Positions 1 through 7,850 of a stretch of 64,000 bases of DNA are shown here, in pieces; positions within the stretch are counted from its first letter, which is position 1, and each line of letters opens with the position of its first letter. The DNA is from Deltaproteobacteria bacterium (lineage in GTDB: Bacteria > Desulfobacterota > Desulfobacteria > Desulfobacterales > Desulfatirhabdiaceae). Both the position numbers and the translations under genes were made by a program. Where the stretch lies: NCBI GenBank assembly GCA_016219185.1, contig JACRBZ010000086.1, positions 62,001-126,000 on the forward strand. The letters are read 5' to 3'. Below the pieces are notes generated by a model that saw only the letters and a program-made list of their open reading frames with translations, did no database searches and was not told where the DNA came from.

Positions 1-138
1 CGACCCCGATTCCGAAATCAAAACAGCGCCAACCGGCACTTCTTCTTCCTGAAATGCTGCTGCTGCCTCGGAAAGCGCCAGATTCATCACAATGCCATGA
101 GCGTTTGTCGGATCTATATCTGCTTTTTTGAATTGCAT
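1..138 (-). CDS. tadA: tRNA-specific adenosine deaminase TadA, N-terminal part (runs off the left edge)
   Basis: TadA deaminates adenosine 34 to inosine in the anticodon of tRNA-Arg(ACG). The visible 46 residues start at an ATG at 138 and contain the family signature EEEVPVGAVLI after a helix rich in alanine, which lines up with the E. coli TadA N-terminus. The zinc-binding HAE and PCxxC motifs lie beyond the edge of the window. The ribosome site is weak, and a second ATG (codon 18) is a possible start, though TadA proteins normally have the extra N-terminal helix. The gene diverges from tRNA-Arg(ACG), its own substrate. Confidence 0.85.
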   Translation of the reverse strand, partial: MQFKKADIDPTNAHGIVMNLALSEAAAAFQEEEVPVGAVLISESGS

Positions 139-210
139 TCCGGTGCAAAGCCCCCATCAGGTTATCATTGACATTATCGTCTGTTTAACCTATAAATAAA
201 AAATTAATTA

Positions 211-287
211 GCGCCCGTAGCTCAGCTGGATAGAGTACCGGACTACGAATCCGTCGGTCGAACGTTCGAATCGTTTCGGGCGCGCCA
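211..287 (+). tRNA. tRNA-Arg, anticodon ACG
   Basis: A 77-nt cloverleaf can be folded by eye. The acceptor stem GCGCCCG pairs fully with CGGGCGC. The D arm is GCTC/GAGT, the anticodon loop is CTACGAA giving ACG, the T arm has TTCGAAT, and CCA is encoded. The outermost anticodon-stem pair looks mismatched (C/T). The ACG anticodon needs A34-to-I34 editing to read CGC and CGA, and the editing enzyme TadA is encoded next door on the other strand. A terminator-like hairpin follows. Confidence 0.95.
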
Positions 288-296
288 TAAAATCAA

Positions 297-327
297 GGGG
301 CTACCTTAAAAGGTAGCCCCTTTTGTT
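297..327 (+). terminator. Rho-independent terminator of tRNA-Arg
   Basis: A perfect inverted repeat (GGGGCTACCT / AGGTAGCCCC) with a four-base loop is followed at once by a T-rich tract (TTTTGTTTTC). It lies 9 nt after the tRNA CCA end. Confidence 0.85.
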
Positions 328-409
328 TTCCGGTGTGCTTATAGTGTGCTTTTTATTTTTACTGCATCATAAAATCCGCTTAAGATAAAGGCAATAAAAA
401 AGCCATCGA

Positions 410-673
410 TCCATCCAACCAGGGTGAGCAGAACGTGCTGTTGTTGCCCGCTGGATGGTTTTACATTGGGGACTACAATGGATGATGATGCTTTTTCCAG
501 AGTTCACGCAATGCCTGCAAGGTCAGATCCGGCAGTGGCACAATACGATCTTTATGGCCTTTGCCCCGGCGGATATGAACTTTTTTACGCCCTGCATCGA
601 TATCACCGACCTGAAGAGTCAATGCCTCTTCAAGGCGAAGTCCCATGAAAGTTGTTTTTTTTCTGCCGCGCAT
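410..673 (-). pseudogene. Decayed tyrosine recombinase / phage-type integrase fragment
   Basis: The readable part (about 651 down to 475) encodes the catalytic-domain segment GLRLEEALTLQVGDID, followed by a basic stretch with RGKGHKDRIVPLP. This is the box I region of XerC/D-like and integron-like integrases, including its arginine. The frame then stops at TAG after HHHPL, but a shifted frame continues with a plausible PNVKPSSG segment, so the gene carries a frameshift. The N-terminal core-binding domain and the box II HxxR and tyrosine regions are missing. It lies about 120-390 bp from the 3' end of tRNA-Arg, a classic integration site. It should not be functional. Confidence 0.75.
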
Positions 674-706
674 GCGGCTTCGTCCAACAAAAACCCTTGC
701 TGTACC

Positions 707-2419
707 TCAAAGCGGACCGGAACCGGTAAAACGGAGCGCCACCATGGTTATGTCGTCCGATTGGGGAGTGTCGCCTGCGAAAGAGCGCACTTCCTCTCGG
801 ATTGAGTGGACAGTTCTGGTCATGTTTTCTTTCGCCAGTCCGGCAACTACCTGAAGGAGCCGTTTTTCGCTGAACAAGACGGCTTTTCCGTTCATTGCCT
901 CAGTGACTCCGTCGGTATAAAGGAGTAGAGCATCGTTCGGCCGCAGGGTCAGCGTTTTTGTTTCGTAAATGGTTCCGACCATGACACCAAGGACTATGCT
1001 GGGTGGGTGGCGTACGAACTCCGCACCCCGATCGGAACTGCAGATGATCGGGGGATTGTGGCCGGCGTTGGCCATACTTACCTCCCCGGTTACCGTGTCG
1101 AGAAACGCGCATAAAACGGTTACGAACATGCATCTGTCATTGTCCGGGGCAAGCAGATCGTTGACTCTGCTGATGACTTCGCCGGGGGATATACCCCGTA
1201 GCGCTTCGGTTTTGAGAAGGGTTTTTGCCACCATCATGTAAAGGGCCGCAGGTATCCCCTTATCGGAAACATCGGCAATGAGAAAGAAGAGTCTTCTGTC
1301 ATCAACGAAAAAGAAGTCGTAAAAATCCCCGCCAACTTCCTTAGCCGGGTCCATGATGGCGAAGATGTCAACCTCCGGTCGGTCCGGAAAAGGGGGAAAA
1401 ATTCGAGGGAGAAGGCTTGCCTGGATATCTTTAGCCACCTTGAGCTCGCTCTGGATACGTTCCTTGGCTGCGGTAGTTTCCGTAAGATCGTGGATATAGC
1501 GCTTCAGGTCCGAGGCCATTGTTTGTAATGCCCGACCGAGGGTGTCCTGTTCGGAGGCAAGTTCCAGCGGGGCATCGAGGTCTCCCGCGGCTATTTTTTT
1601 CGCCATTTCAACCTTGCGTTGCTGTGCGGCAACCATTTGACGGAACGCTTCGGCCATGCAGCCGAGTTCGTCGGCTGAATGATGGTCTATCTCCACCAGA
1701 CAGTTCCCTTTTCTCAGCTCGTCCGCAGCACAACTGATCTGCGTGATCGGTTTGCAGATCCACCCCGCCACCAGAATTCCGAGGAAAATGGCGGAGAGAA
1801 AACCGACGGCAACGGCGACCGAAAGGAAAAGGCGTTGCTCGGCAGATTGCCGGATACTTGTAGTGACGATGCTGTCGGCCATTTTGTCGCCGATCCCTTT
1901 GATCGTTCGTATTTTGTCTTCGAGTGTATAGATAAGTTGCTTATAGGGAAGCATCAACGCGTTGGCCTGTTGCGCCGTGATCAGCGGATCGTCTTTGATG
2001 CGGGAGACAACGGTGTGAAACCCTTCGATATACGCTTCGTGCTCCAATGGCAGGGATTCGACCATATTCCTTGTTTCTTCAGGGACCCGCGGATTTCCCT
2101 TTGCCAGCTTATCAAGACTGCGGAGGGTATTGCGCAGTTCTGAGACGCTTGTCTCAAATTCCCGAAGGAAATTTGTTCTGTTGGCCGGCTCGGCGCTATG
2201 GAGAAAGACATCCTTTTCGAAGCGGCGGTGCTGGAGGATGCCGTAGAGGGTCTTGTTGGCAAGATTGGAAAATACGTAGTCATTCTGGGAAAGTTCGACA
2301 AGATGGCCCGTCAGGTGATGTAGCCCTCGTATGCCGACTGCACCGATAGCCCCCGCTATAAGAGCAATCAGGGTGAAACCGCCTATCATCTTGATTTTCA
2401 GCGAAAGCCGATCTATCAT
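707..2419 (-). CDS. Membrane sensor with HAMP and PP2C/SpoIIE (RsbU-type) phosphatase domain
   Basis: A 570-residue protein in sensor-phosphatase layout. A transmembrane segment lies near residues 10-32, followed by a helical periplasmic domain with a four-helix-bundle look. A second membrane segment is at about 190-217, then HAMP, a short coiled coil, and a SpoIIE/PP2C phosphatase domain (about 330-565) with metal-binding GGDFYD, ADVSDKG, NAGHNPP, YTDGVTEA and SDDITM. Such proteins dephosphorylate anti-anti-sigma factors in partner-switching modules, but no STAS or RsbW gene is nearby. The start at 2419 is chosen because GGGAG lies 9-10 nt upstream; an upstream start at 2494 lacks this. The 3' end lies just beside the recombinase relic. 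Confidence 0.9.
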   Translation of the reverse strand: MIDRLSLKIKMIGGFTLIALIAGAIGAVGIRGLHHLTGHLVELSQNDYVFSNLANKTLYGILQHRRFEKDVFLHSAEPANRTNFLREFETSVSELRNTLRSLDKLAKGNPRVPEETRNMVESLPLEHEAYIEGFHTVVSRIKDDPLITAQQANALMLPYKQLIYTLEDKIRTIKGIGDKMADSIVTTSIRQSAEQRLFLSVAVAVGFLSAIFLGILVAGWICKPITQISCAADELRKGNCLVEIDHHSADELGCMAEAFRQMVAAQQRKVEMAKKIAAGDLDAPLELASEQDTLGRALQTMASDLKRYIHDLTETTAAKERIQSELKVAKDIQASLLPRIFPPFPDRPEVDIFAIMDPAKEVGGDFYDFFFVDDRRLFFLIADVSDKGIPAALYMMVAKTLLKTEALRGISPGEVISRVNDLLAPDNDRCMFVTVLCAFLDTVTGEVSMANAGHNPPIICSSDRGAEFVRHPPSIVLGVMVGTIYETKTLTLRPNDALLLYTDGVTEAMNGKAVLFSEKRLLQVVAGLAKENMTRTVHSIREEVRSFAGDTPQSDDITMVALRFTGSGPL

Positions 2420-2480
2420 CCGATTTTCTCTCCCTTCTCTGTTATTTTGCTCATTATCACTCGACATGCTGCATCGGAAT

Positions 2481-2621
2481 ATGTCTATTTGCAAGAAAGT
2501 TCGAGTCGATGAGCAGTCTTGGACGCTGGTCGAAGCTTACTTTAAAAATAATTGGAATGTTGACTTCACACATAGTTATTGTCCGAACTGCTTGAAGATC
2601 GAGCTGGACAAACTGGAATAA
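2481..2621 (+). pseudogene. Stranded C-terminal fragment of a PAS/receiver-type signalling protein
   Basis: The reading frame encodes ICKKVRVDEQSW, then VEAYF, then FTHSYCPNCLKIELDK. This matches a tail module common in Desulfobacterota and Geobacter sensor proteins (CxxCKKIRDD..W..IE.YI....FSHGICPECAKK). The first cysteine pair is damaged, and no sensor, receiver or kinase domain precedes it; the upstream DNA is the antisense gene at 707-2419. It is probably the 3' end of a deleted signalling gene. Confidence 0.5.
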
Positions 2622-2757
2622 CGCTTCAAATTCTAACTGTGTAAAGCATATGGGCTTATTTTAACACAAAAGACAAATCCAATTCCAACATGAAAAGAAA
2701 CGGGTTTGTCCACTTAAGGATACAGTAACAAAATAATATGGCGTTTATTTTCTATAT

Positions 2758-3255
2758 TCAATGAGGAAAATTCCAAATACTAATTCCAGTGGGACCATCA
2801 CCGCCGCCATCCGACAACATGCCATCATAGGTAAATGAAATCGCATGGGTTTCGGCAGGAATGGGGATCGTTCTATCAAAAATCATCGGGATGTAATTAA
2901 TCGAGTGATAATTATTTGCGGAATACACAATAAAATTTTCAATGACGGTTCCCTGATTATTTAGAAATAACAACTGAACAACAAGCCTATCAACCGAACT
3001 GAAACCGGTAGCAAACCCGCCAACCAGATTCACCGTGCCAGAAATATTCAAAGTTTCAGGCAACATCTGATAGTGGTAATTCAATTCAAGCTCATTTGTT
3101 TTCCAAATACCCTGATGATCCCCTTGCTGAAGTTGTACCATACGATTTTTCTGGGTTATCGTGACTCCTTTATATGAGAACAACCTTCCATTGCAGCCAT
3201 TGAAAGAAACAACTGCAACCATAATCAAAAAAAATACTTGCATGAATCTAAACAT
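2758..3255 (-). CDS. Putative lipoprotein, unknown function
   Basis: A 165-residue protein with an N-terminal hydrophobic segment ending in FNGC (Cys 21), which resembles a lipobox and suggests lipid attachment. The remainder is beta-rich in appearance, with alternating hydrophobic and polar residues and no cysteines or obvious catalytic motif, ending in a Gly/Asp-rich turn (DGGGDGP). A good ribosome site (GGAAGGA) precedes the ATG at 3255. I do not recognise the family. It is monocistronic, between the fragment at 2481-2621 and the Cys-rich peptide gene. Confidence 0.65.
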   Translation of the reverse strand: MFRFMQVFFLIMVAVVSFNGCNGRLFSYKGVTITQKNRMVQLQQGDHQGIWKTNELELNYHYQMLPETLNISGTVNLVGGFATGFSSVDRLVVQLLFLNNQGTVIENFIVYSANNYHSINYIPMIFDRTIPIPAETHAISFTYDGMLSDGGGDGPTGISIWNFPH

Positions 3256-3520
3256 AGCATATATCCTTCCATATAAAATTATCCGTCATTGTTCCACATT
3301 AATAGTGACGGTATCATATAAAGTCAAAACAAAACAAGCGCCTGTTCATCTGGAGTTGTAGCCAGTTTTGATGAAAAGAAATATGGGAAAGATCAAAACG
3401 ATGGAACTAAAAAGGGGTCGTGCGAAAGGAAATGCTGATTGGTCATCATCAACAATTCAAATGCAATTAAAGGTTCTTCAGTTCTGTGATTTGAGGACTG
3501 GCTTTATATGAAACATGAAC

Positions 3521-3546
3521 GGGGCCGGGCCTCACAGCCCGGCCCC
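3521..3546 (-). terminator. GC-rich hairpin downstream of the Cys-rich peptide gene
   Basis: A perfect 10-bp stem (GGGGCCGGGC / GCCCGGCCCC) with a 6-base loop lies 16 nt after the stop codon of the 49-residue Cys-rich peptide. On the minus strand only a weak T-rich stretch follows, so it may be a terminator or an mRNA-stabilising hairpin. Confidence 0.6.
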
Positions 3547-3562
3547 GGCAAAGTTTATACCA

Positions 3563-3712
3563 CTAACAGCAACAGCTTTCTGTAAAACATTCACATGGAT
3601 CGACGTCATACCCACAGGGATCTGTGACATCACAACAGAATTGCTCAGAATTGGATTCTGAGGTGTTGCTTTTATCCTTGTCGTCTTTGGCAGGTTTATC
3701 GTCATTTTCCAT
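3563..3712 (-). CDS. Cys-rich 49-residue peptide (possible RiPP precursor or metal-binding peptide)
   Basis: The ATG at 3712 follows a very strong purine-rich ribosome site (GGGAGGGAGGCG). The product has an acidic, Lys/Asp/Ser-rich N-terminal half without cysteine. The last 24 residues then hold eight cysteines: CC, two DPC motifs, a CEC and a terminal CCC. The leader/core split resembles ribosomally made, modified peptides; the density of Cys also fits a metallothionein-like function. No maturase (radical SAM, LanM or YcaO) or exporter is visible nearby. A GC-rich hairpin follows the stop. The gene call is reasonably safe; the function is unknown. Confidence 0.6.
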   Translation of the reverse strand: MENDDKPAKDDKDKSNTSESNSEQFCCDVTDPCGYDVDPCECFTESCCC

Positions 3713-3804
3713 AAATATCGCCTCCCTCCCAATGAATTCAAGCAATTCAGGTTTGCTGCCGATTTCATCAGTTCATGCAGCAAATTGAAAGCACAAACCA
3801 GCAA

Positions 3805-4156
3805 AAACCATCAATTTTCACGATAGGATATGCTGATTTCATATCAAAAAAACGATAAGTCTCAAAACCGATCAAGTCAATTGAACGGATTATTACAGTT
3901 GATGAACTCAAGCAGGAGTGGTTTTTAAATTGGATTCGGGGGATAAAGCAGAAAGTGCAGAAGCTGAGAAGCGTTTGAGCAAATTATGATTTATATTAAA
4001 GATAACAACGAGTTTTGAGTGAGAAGATGATCATGGGAATCATTTGGCAGTTGTACAATGTGTGTTATCCCCATTATTAAGCAGAAATACAAACTCAACC
4101 GGATAACATGAAACAAAATATTCAAGTATCCTGGAGTCTTCCGTGATTTAAGGAAA
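3805..4156. other. Intergenic stretch without a convincing gene
   Basis: This A+T-rich stretch has no long reading frame. A start-less plus-strand frame at 3859-3978 encodes a basic helix-like segment (ITVDELKQEWFLNWIRG) that could be the last trace of a lost gene, but there is no initiation codon or ribosome site. Confidence 0.4.
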
Positions 4157-4246
4157 TTAGTTGAAATTTGAACAATCAGTTAGCGAGATCACACTCAGCA
4201 TAATCAGAACGACCAATACGAGTACGAGCGACATCACTGATTTCAT
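4157..4246 (-). CDS. 29-residue hydrophobic micropeptide
   Basis: The ATG at 4246 is preceded by a clear AAGGAG ribosome site at good spacing. The product is a short Lys-start peptide dominated by one hydrophobic helix of Leu, Val, Met and Ile (about residues 4-22), followed by a polar tail with one cysteine, and it stops at TAA. It would sit in the membrane as a single-pass micropeptide. It does not carry a proper lipobox. The ribosome site and hydrophobic composition support it; there is no family match I can name. Confidence 0.4.
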   Translation of the reverse strand: MKSVMSLVLVLVVLIMLSVISLTDCSNFN

Positions 4247-4480
4247 AACATTCTCCTTTTGTTATTAAAATTATAACCATTCGAAGTGATTCTGAATTTC
4301 ACCAAACACAATCCGCTCACGGCGTTGGGCTTAGAGATTGGTATCTGATCTATATGCTCCGATATTTGGGAAACTCGTCTGCTCCCGGATTACTCTCCGA
4401 AAACGTCATCGAATAGAAACAGAACAAATAAAAACAGTTCTGATCCAAAAGAGTTCGATGAGATCGTGAGCGGATACATT

Positions 4481-4987
4481 CTAAGGAATTACATGTATCT
4501 CAACCGAATCGTATATAAGCGGCGAGTTAAGAACGTTGTCAGGAGTCGTGTCCACTCCGAAGTAAAATACATAGTCCCCAACAGGTAGCGTGCTTCTAAA
4601 CATTTCAAGGCCTGAAAAACCAAATAATGGCAATTGGATCGCTGTAATAAGTCCAGGAGTCCATCCTGCTGGATAAACCCATGAATACAAACCAACGGGT
4701 GTGCTTGATACAAACCACCAGTCAGCAAAGGCTCCTATCTGAATACCTGCATCAAGACCGAGGGTAATGGACACCGGAGTAATTGACGAGACAGTAATCG
4801 GCCCATCTTGTCCATTTGCTTTGATATCCGGCGAAGCAGTGCCGAGTTCCGCAATTGAACCCGTCATATCGGCAACAGCCTCAATATTCAAATCTGCCGC
4901 ACCAACCATGCTGCTCGTTTCAACAATTGTCATGACAACGATCAATATAAGCATCCAGCAATGTTTGATCTCTCTTAGAATTGTCAT
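4481..4987 (-). CDS. Secreted beta-rich protein of unknown function
   Basis: A 168-residue protein with an N-terminal signal peptide (hydrophobic stretch LILIVVMTIVETS, likely cleavage near VGA-ADL). The C-terminal half is a Trp/Tyr/Gly-rich beta domain (DWWFVSSTPVGLYSWVYP, then LPVGDYVFYFGVD). Modules of this type, with the LP-G-Y-FYFGVD signature, occur repeatedly in secreted proteins of Desulfobacterota, but no function is known to me. The start at 4987 is set by an excellent AGGAGG site, which rules out the longer frame. It was probably acquired or expanded with the rest of this accessory region. Confidence 0.7.
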   Translation of the reverse strand: MTILREIKHCWMLILIVVMTIVETSSMVGAADLNIEAVADMTGSIAELGTASPDIKANGQDGPITVSSITPVSITLGLDAGIQIGAFADWWFVSSTPVGLYSWVYPAGWTPGLITAIQLPLFGFSGLEMFRSTLPVGDYVFYFGVDTTPDNVLNSPLIYDSVEIHVIP

Positions 4988-5116
4988 AAAACACCTCCTA
5001 TTTACATTGGACTGCGGAATTGTCAAGAACCACGCCAAAGAGCGCCCTGCATAAAGAGGGATCACCTCACAAGAGGGCTTGGCCCCTTCACTGAGTTTAT
5101 ATTGGAGAAGACAGGG

Positions 5117-5388
5117 CTATTTCTTCATCATCTTTTCGCCCTCCATCATCATGGCCTTACCGTCTATCATCATTTTTTCGCCTTCCTTCATCATGCCGCC
5201 GCCCTCGTCCATCATTCCGGAAGACTTCATCATGGAAAGGCCATCCAGCATTATCTGTTTGTCCTTCATCATCATCATTTCCGTACCTTTTTTCATGCTA
5301 TCGGCTTCAGCAGACAGGGACGCCATAGGCACGGACAGGCAGATACAGAGAGCGAACAAAGGGAAATACGATTGATGGTCTTGAACAT
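5117..5388 (-). pseudogene. Met-rich exported protein with a frameshift in its signal peptide
   Basis: The likely start ATG at 5388 has an AAAGGAG ribosome site and begins MFKTINRISL, but this frame soon stops. Moving to the -1 frame at about 5360 continues with FALCICLSVPMASLSAEA, which completes a perfect signal peptide, and then runs to 5117. The mature part is about 60 residues of repeated MMK/MMxxG units with roughly 20 methionines and many Lys, Gly and Asp. Met-rich periplasmic proteins can bind copper or silver, but that is only inference here. Either a one-base indel has inactivated the gene, or there is a sequencing error. Confidence 0.55.
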
Positions 5389-5525
5389 GTTGGTTCTCCT
5401 TTCATTTGTTGTTTTTTTAATACCACTTGTGTTTGCGGGAAAACAATTCTCCCCTTTCCATTTATGAACTCATCAGGTTCTTGGGCCCCTCGTTGTCTCT
5501 ATTTCAGTCGCCATGGCACCACTCC

Positions 5526-6155
5526 TTATTCTCGGTTCTTGTCACAAAATCCAGAGGCGTTTTCATACTGAATCATCAACCGGCAAAGATCATTGTTAAC
5601 CCAATTAAGAGTCTTTTTGGATTCTGATTGTGGAGATTGGCTATTGTAAATCTGAATCACAGCATCGGTAATATCTGCGGATAAGGGAGCATAGACTACC
5701 CCGGCGATCCGCTTTTCGACAATAAGTGTATAGCCTTCTTTTTTTGCAATATCCTGGATCAGCTCTACAATTTCTTTTTGGATTCGGCTGATAATTTGAT
5801 TCTTCAGCTCTTTGAAATCTTCCATGTATTTTTGTTGAATGGCTTTGAAATCGTAAATTTTAATTCTCATTTCCCGCTGCTTCTCTTCCCGAGTCTCTTT
5901 ACTCATGACCAGAGATTCCTGTGTGATCATCTTTTTAATATCTTCAATCTCGACTCCTCTGTCGTTGAGATCTGCTTCCATTTGTTTTCCCTGTTTATTG
6001 ATCTCAGTCTGAGCAACTTTGCAGCTGTTGGAAAGCTCGATGATTTTCTGAAAATCCACAACTCCAATTTTGACATCATCAGCGGCCGGTGATGCCCCTG
6101 TCAGAAAGTAAAAAGATAATACTCCAACAGTCAGAATGTTCTTCATCATGTTCAT
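5526..6155 (-). CDS. OmpH/Skp-family periplasmic protein
   Basis: A 209-residue protein with a signal peptide ending near ASPAA. The start of the mature domain, KIGVVDFQKIIE, is the Skp/OmpH signature. A long charged coiled coil (about residues 50-140) and a C-terminal EGYTLIVEKR-type strand complete the family fold. Skp proteins hold unfolded outer-membrane proteins in the periplasm. Here the gene stands alone rather than beside bamA/lpxD, and it has a C-terminal extension of about 35 residues with two cysteines, so it is probably an accessory paralogue. Confidence 0.85.
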   Translation of the reverse strand: MNMMKNILTVGVLSFYFLTGASPAADDVKIGVVDFQKIIELSNSCKVAQTEINKQGKQMEADLNDRGVEIEDIKKMITQESLVMSKETREEKQREMRIKIYDFKAIQQKYMEDFKELKNQIISRIQKEIVELIQDIAKKEGYTLIVEKRIAGVVYAPLSADITDAVIQIYNSQSPQSESKKTLNWVNNDLCRLMIQYENASGFCDKNRE

Positions 6156-6329
6156 CTTTCAAACTCTCTTTCAGAAATATGGTTTGTGCTCATATGAAAG
6201 CGAAGCATGAAACGACAGTTCCGCACTTCTCGCCCTGTATAATTCTAATGACGTTTTTAATGCTTTTTGTACATAGAGGGAACGTTTCATTTTATATGAG
6301 GGAATCTACCAGTCGGGAGTTTTCCCCAT

Positions 6330-6635
6330 ATGTCCTACAGGAAGTTCGATGCGGGATCTTATGTTTTCAGGTTTGCTGATAAGGCAGATTTCAGATGCAA
6401 AACTCGCAAATTTGGTGGCAATGGACGGCCTGTTGTTTTATTTGATACGGGATTGGGGAGTTTTTAGCGCAAAGGAATCTACACACAATCTTGTTATACG
6501 GGCAGGAAGCAAATGTGCTTCGCATCTGATGATGAAACTCATTCGCAAAAAGAAATTGACATTATCAATGAAAATGCTAAGACAAAAAAACATACGGAGC
6601 TTCTGGGTGGTTACTTTAGCCAGCCGGAAAGATAG
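6330..6635 (+). pseudogene. Small reading frame interrupted by one amber codon
   Basis: From ATG 6330 a frame encodes 45 residues of balanced composition (including RFADKADFRC and GRPVVLFDTGLGSF). It stops at TAG 6465-6467 and then continues in the same frame for 55 codons (including EIDIINENAKTKKHTELLGG) to TAG at 6633. The overlapping open frame that spans this region looks like non-coding composition. The simplest reading is a gene inactivated by a nonsense change, or two tiny genes. I do not recognise a family. Confidence 0.3.
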
Positions 6636-6672
6636 ACAACTGGTGGCAACCCCAATATCAGGAGAACCTACC

Positions 6673-6945
6673 ATGAACAAATTTTGTATTTTTTTCGTTT
6701 GCGTGGTTTTCGCTGTGACCATGACCGCTTGCGGCATGGCCACGATCAAGCCTAACTATACTTTGACCAATACCGATCTGATGCGCATTGGTGGAGAAAA
6801 ACCGAGCGACAAGGAACCTGAGATCATCAATATGGGTTCCTATTGCCTCCAGGTTAGCGAGAAATGGAAAGCCGATGGAAAAACGCCGGATGGTCAGACA
6901 ATTTGGTCCAAGGACAGTTTACGTCACGCGATCCCTTGCCAGTAA
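6673..6945 (+). CDS. Small lipoprotein, unknown function
   Basis: A 90-residue protein starting at an ATG with a CAGGAG ribosome site 8 nt upstream. The N-terminus is a lipoprotein signal (hydrophobic run, then TMTAC with Cys 20). The mature part is polar with two more cysteines (Cys 59 and near the C-terminus, IPCQ) that could form a disulfide. A longer in-frame extension exists upstream but lacks a ribosome site and hides the signal peptide. The family is not recognised. Confidence 0.65.
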   Translation: MNKFCIFFVCVVFAVTMTACGMATIKPNYTLTNTDLMRIGGEKPSDKEPEIINMGSYCLQVSEKWKADGKTPDGQTIWSKDSLRHAIPCQ

Positions 6946-7238
6946 GATCTCTTGCTACGGAATAATGGTCACTATCCTACCTCTTAACTGAAAATCAATA
7001 ACCATCTGATCCGGGAGTTGTCAATAGCACTCCCATATGATTTTTGTCATCACTTGCCAGGAAATCAGCTCGCTACTATCTCGCTACTATTATGAACAGC
7101 ATTCGGAACAGATGCTGTCAAAAAAACTCTCAAATAACGATTTGTTATCATCTCCACGAAGTCACACGATGGAACAATAGGAAGGGCAGAAGATATCCAC
7201 AATCAGAAGCACAAATGGAAACTCAGGAGGAGATATCC

Positions 7239-7850
7239 ATGGTAGAGCAGATTTTAGCCGAAACTCAGGACTTGATTGCCTTTTATGGGTTGAAAGTGAT
7301 TGGGGCCGTGGCGATCCTCATCCTCGGAGTATTGGCGGCAAAGATCGTAAGGAAGCTAATCGAGAACATCATGGTGAGAACCAAGATTGACATGACGCTT
7401 ATTTCCTTTGTCGCCAGTCTCTCTTATGTGGGGTTGATCGCTTTCGTGATTATCGCCGCCCTCGGGCAGCTTGGGATTCAGACGACCTCCTTCATTGCTG
7501 TCCTTGGTGCTGCAGGGCTCGCTGTTGGCTTGGCGCTGCAAGGCTCGCTTTCAAACTTCGCAGCAGGCGTGCTGATGATCATTTTCAAGCCGTTCAAGGT
7601 GGGCGATTACGTTGAAGGTGGAGGGGCTTCGGGCGTTGTCGACAAGATTGAGATCTTCACCACGACGTTAAAGAGTCCTGACAACAAGACCATCATCGTA
7701 CCCAATTCCAAAATCGGAGGAGGCAGAACGAAATTATTCTCAAAACTCATTGATTGTCAGAATCGTTATCGAAGTCAAACGGTGGCGTTAACCCCGTATA
7801 GTCTCCGACCACTTTCGCATCGTAGGGCGCATACAAGCCTTTTTGCGTAG
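7239..7850 (+). pseudogene. MscS-family mechanosensitive channel, C-terminally truncated
   Basis: The ATG at 7239 follows AGGAGGAG. The protein has the three MscS membrane helices, the Gly/Ala-rich pore helix (AVLGAAGLAVGLALQGSLSN) and the start of the beta domain through IIVPNSKI (about residue 158). Normal MscS continues with a further 110 or so residues of beta and alpha/beta domain. Here the sequence turns into an unrelated 45-residue tail read from the antisense of the next gene's 3' end. A deletion therefore joined mscS to the downstream locus near 7712. The heptameric cytoplasmic cage could not form, so it is probably inactive. Confidence 0.75.

Noticed and set aside
3859..3978. A plus-strand frame with a protein-like segment ITVDELKQEWFLNWIRG
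   Set aside because: It has no start codon after the preceding stop and no ribosome site; at best a relic.
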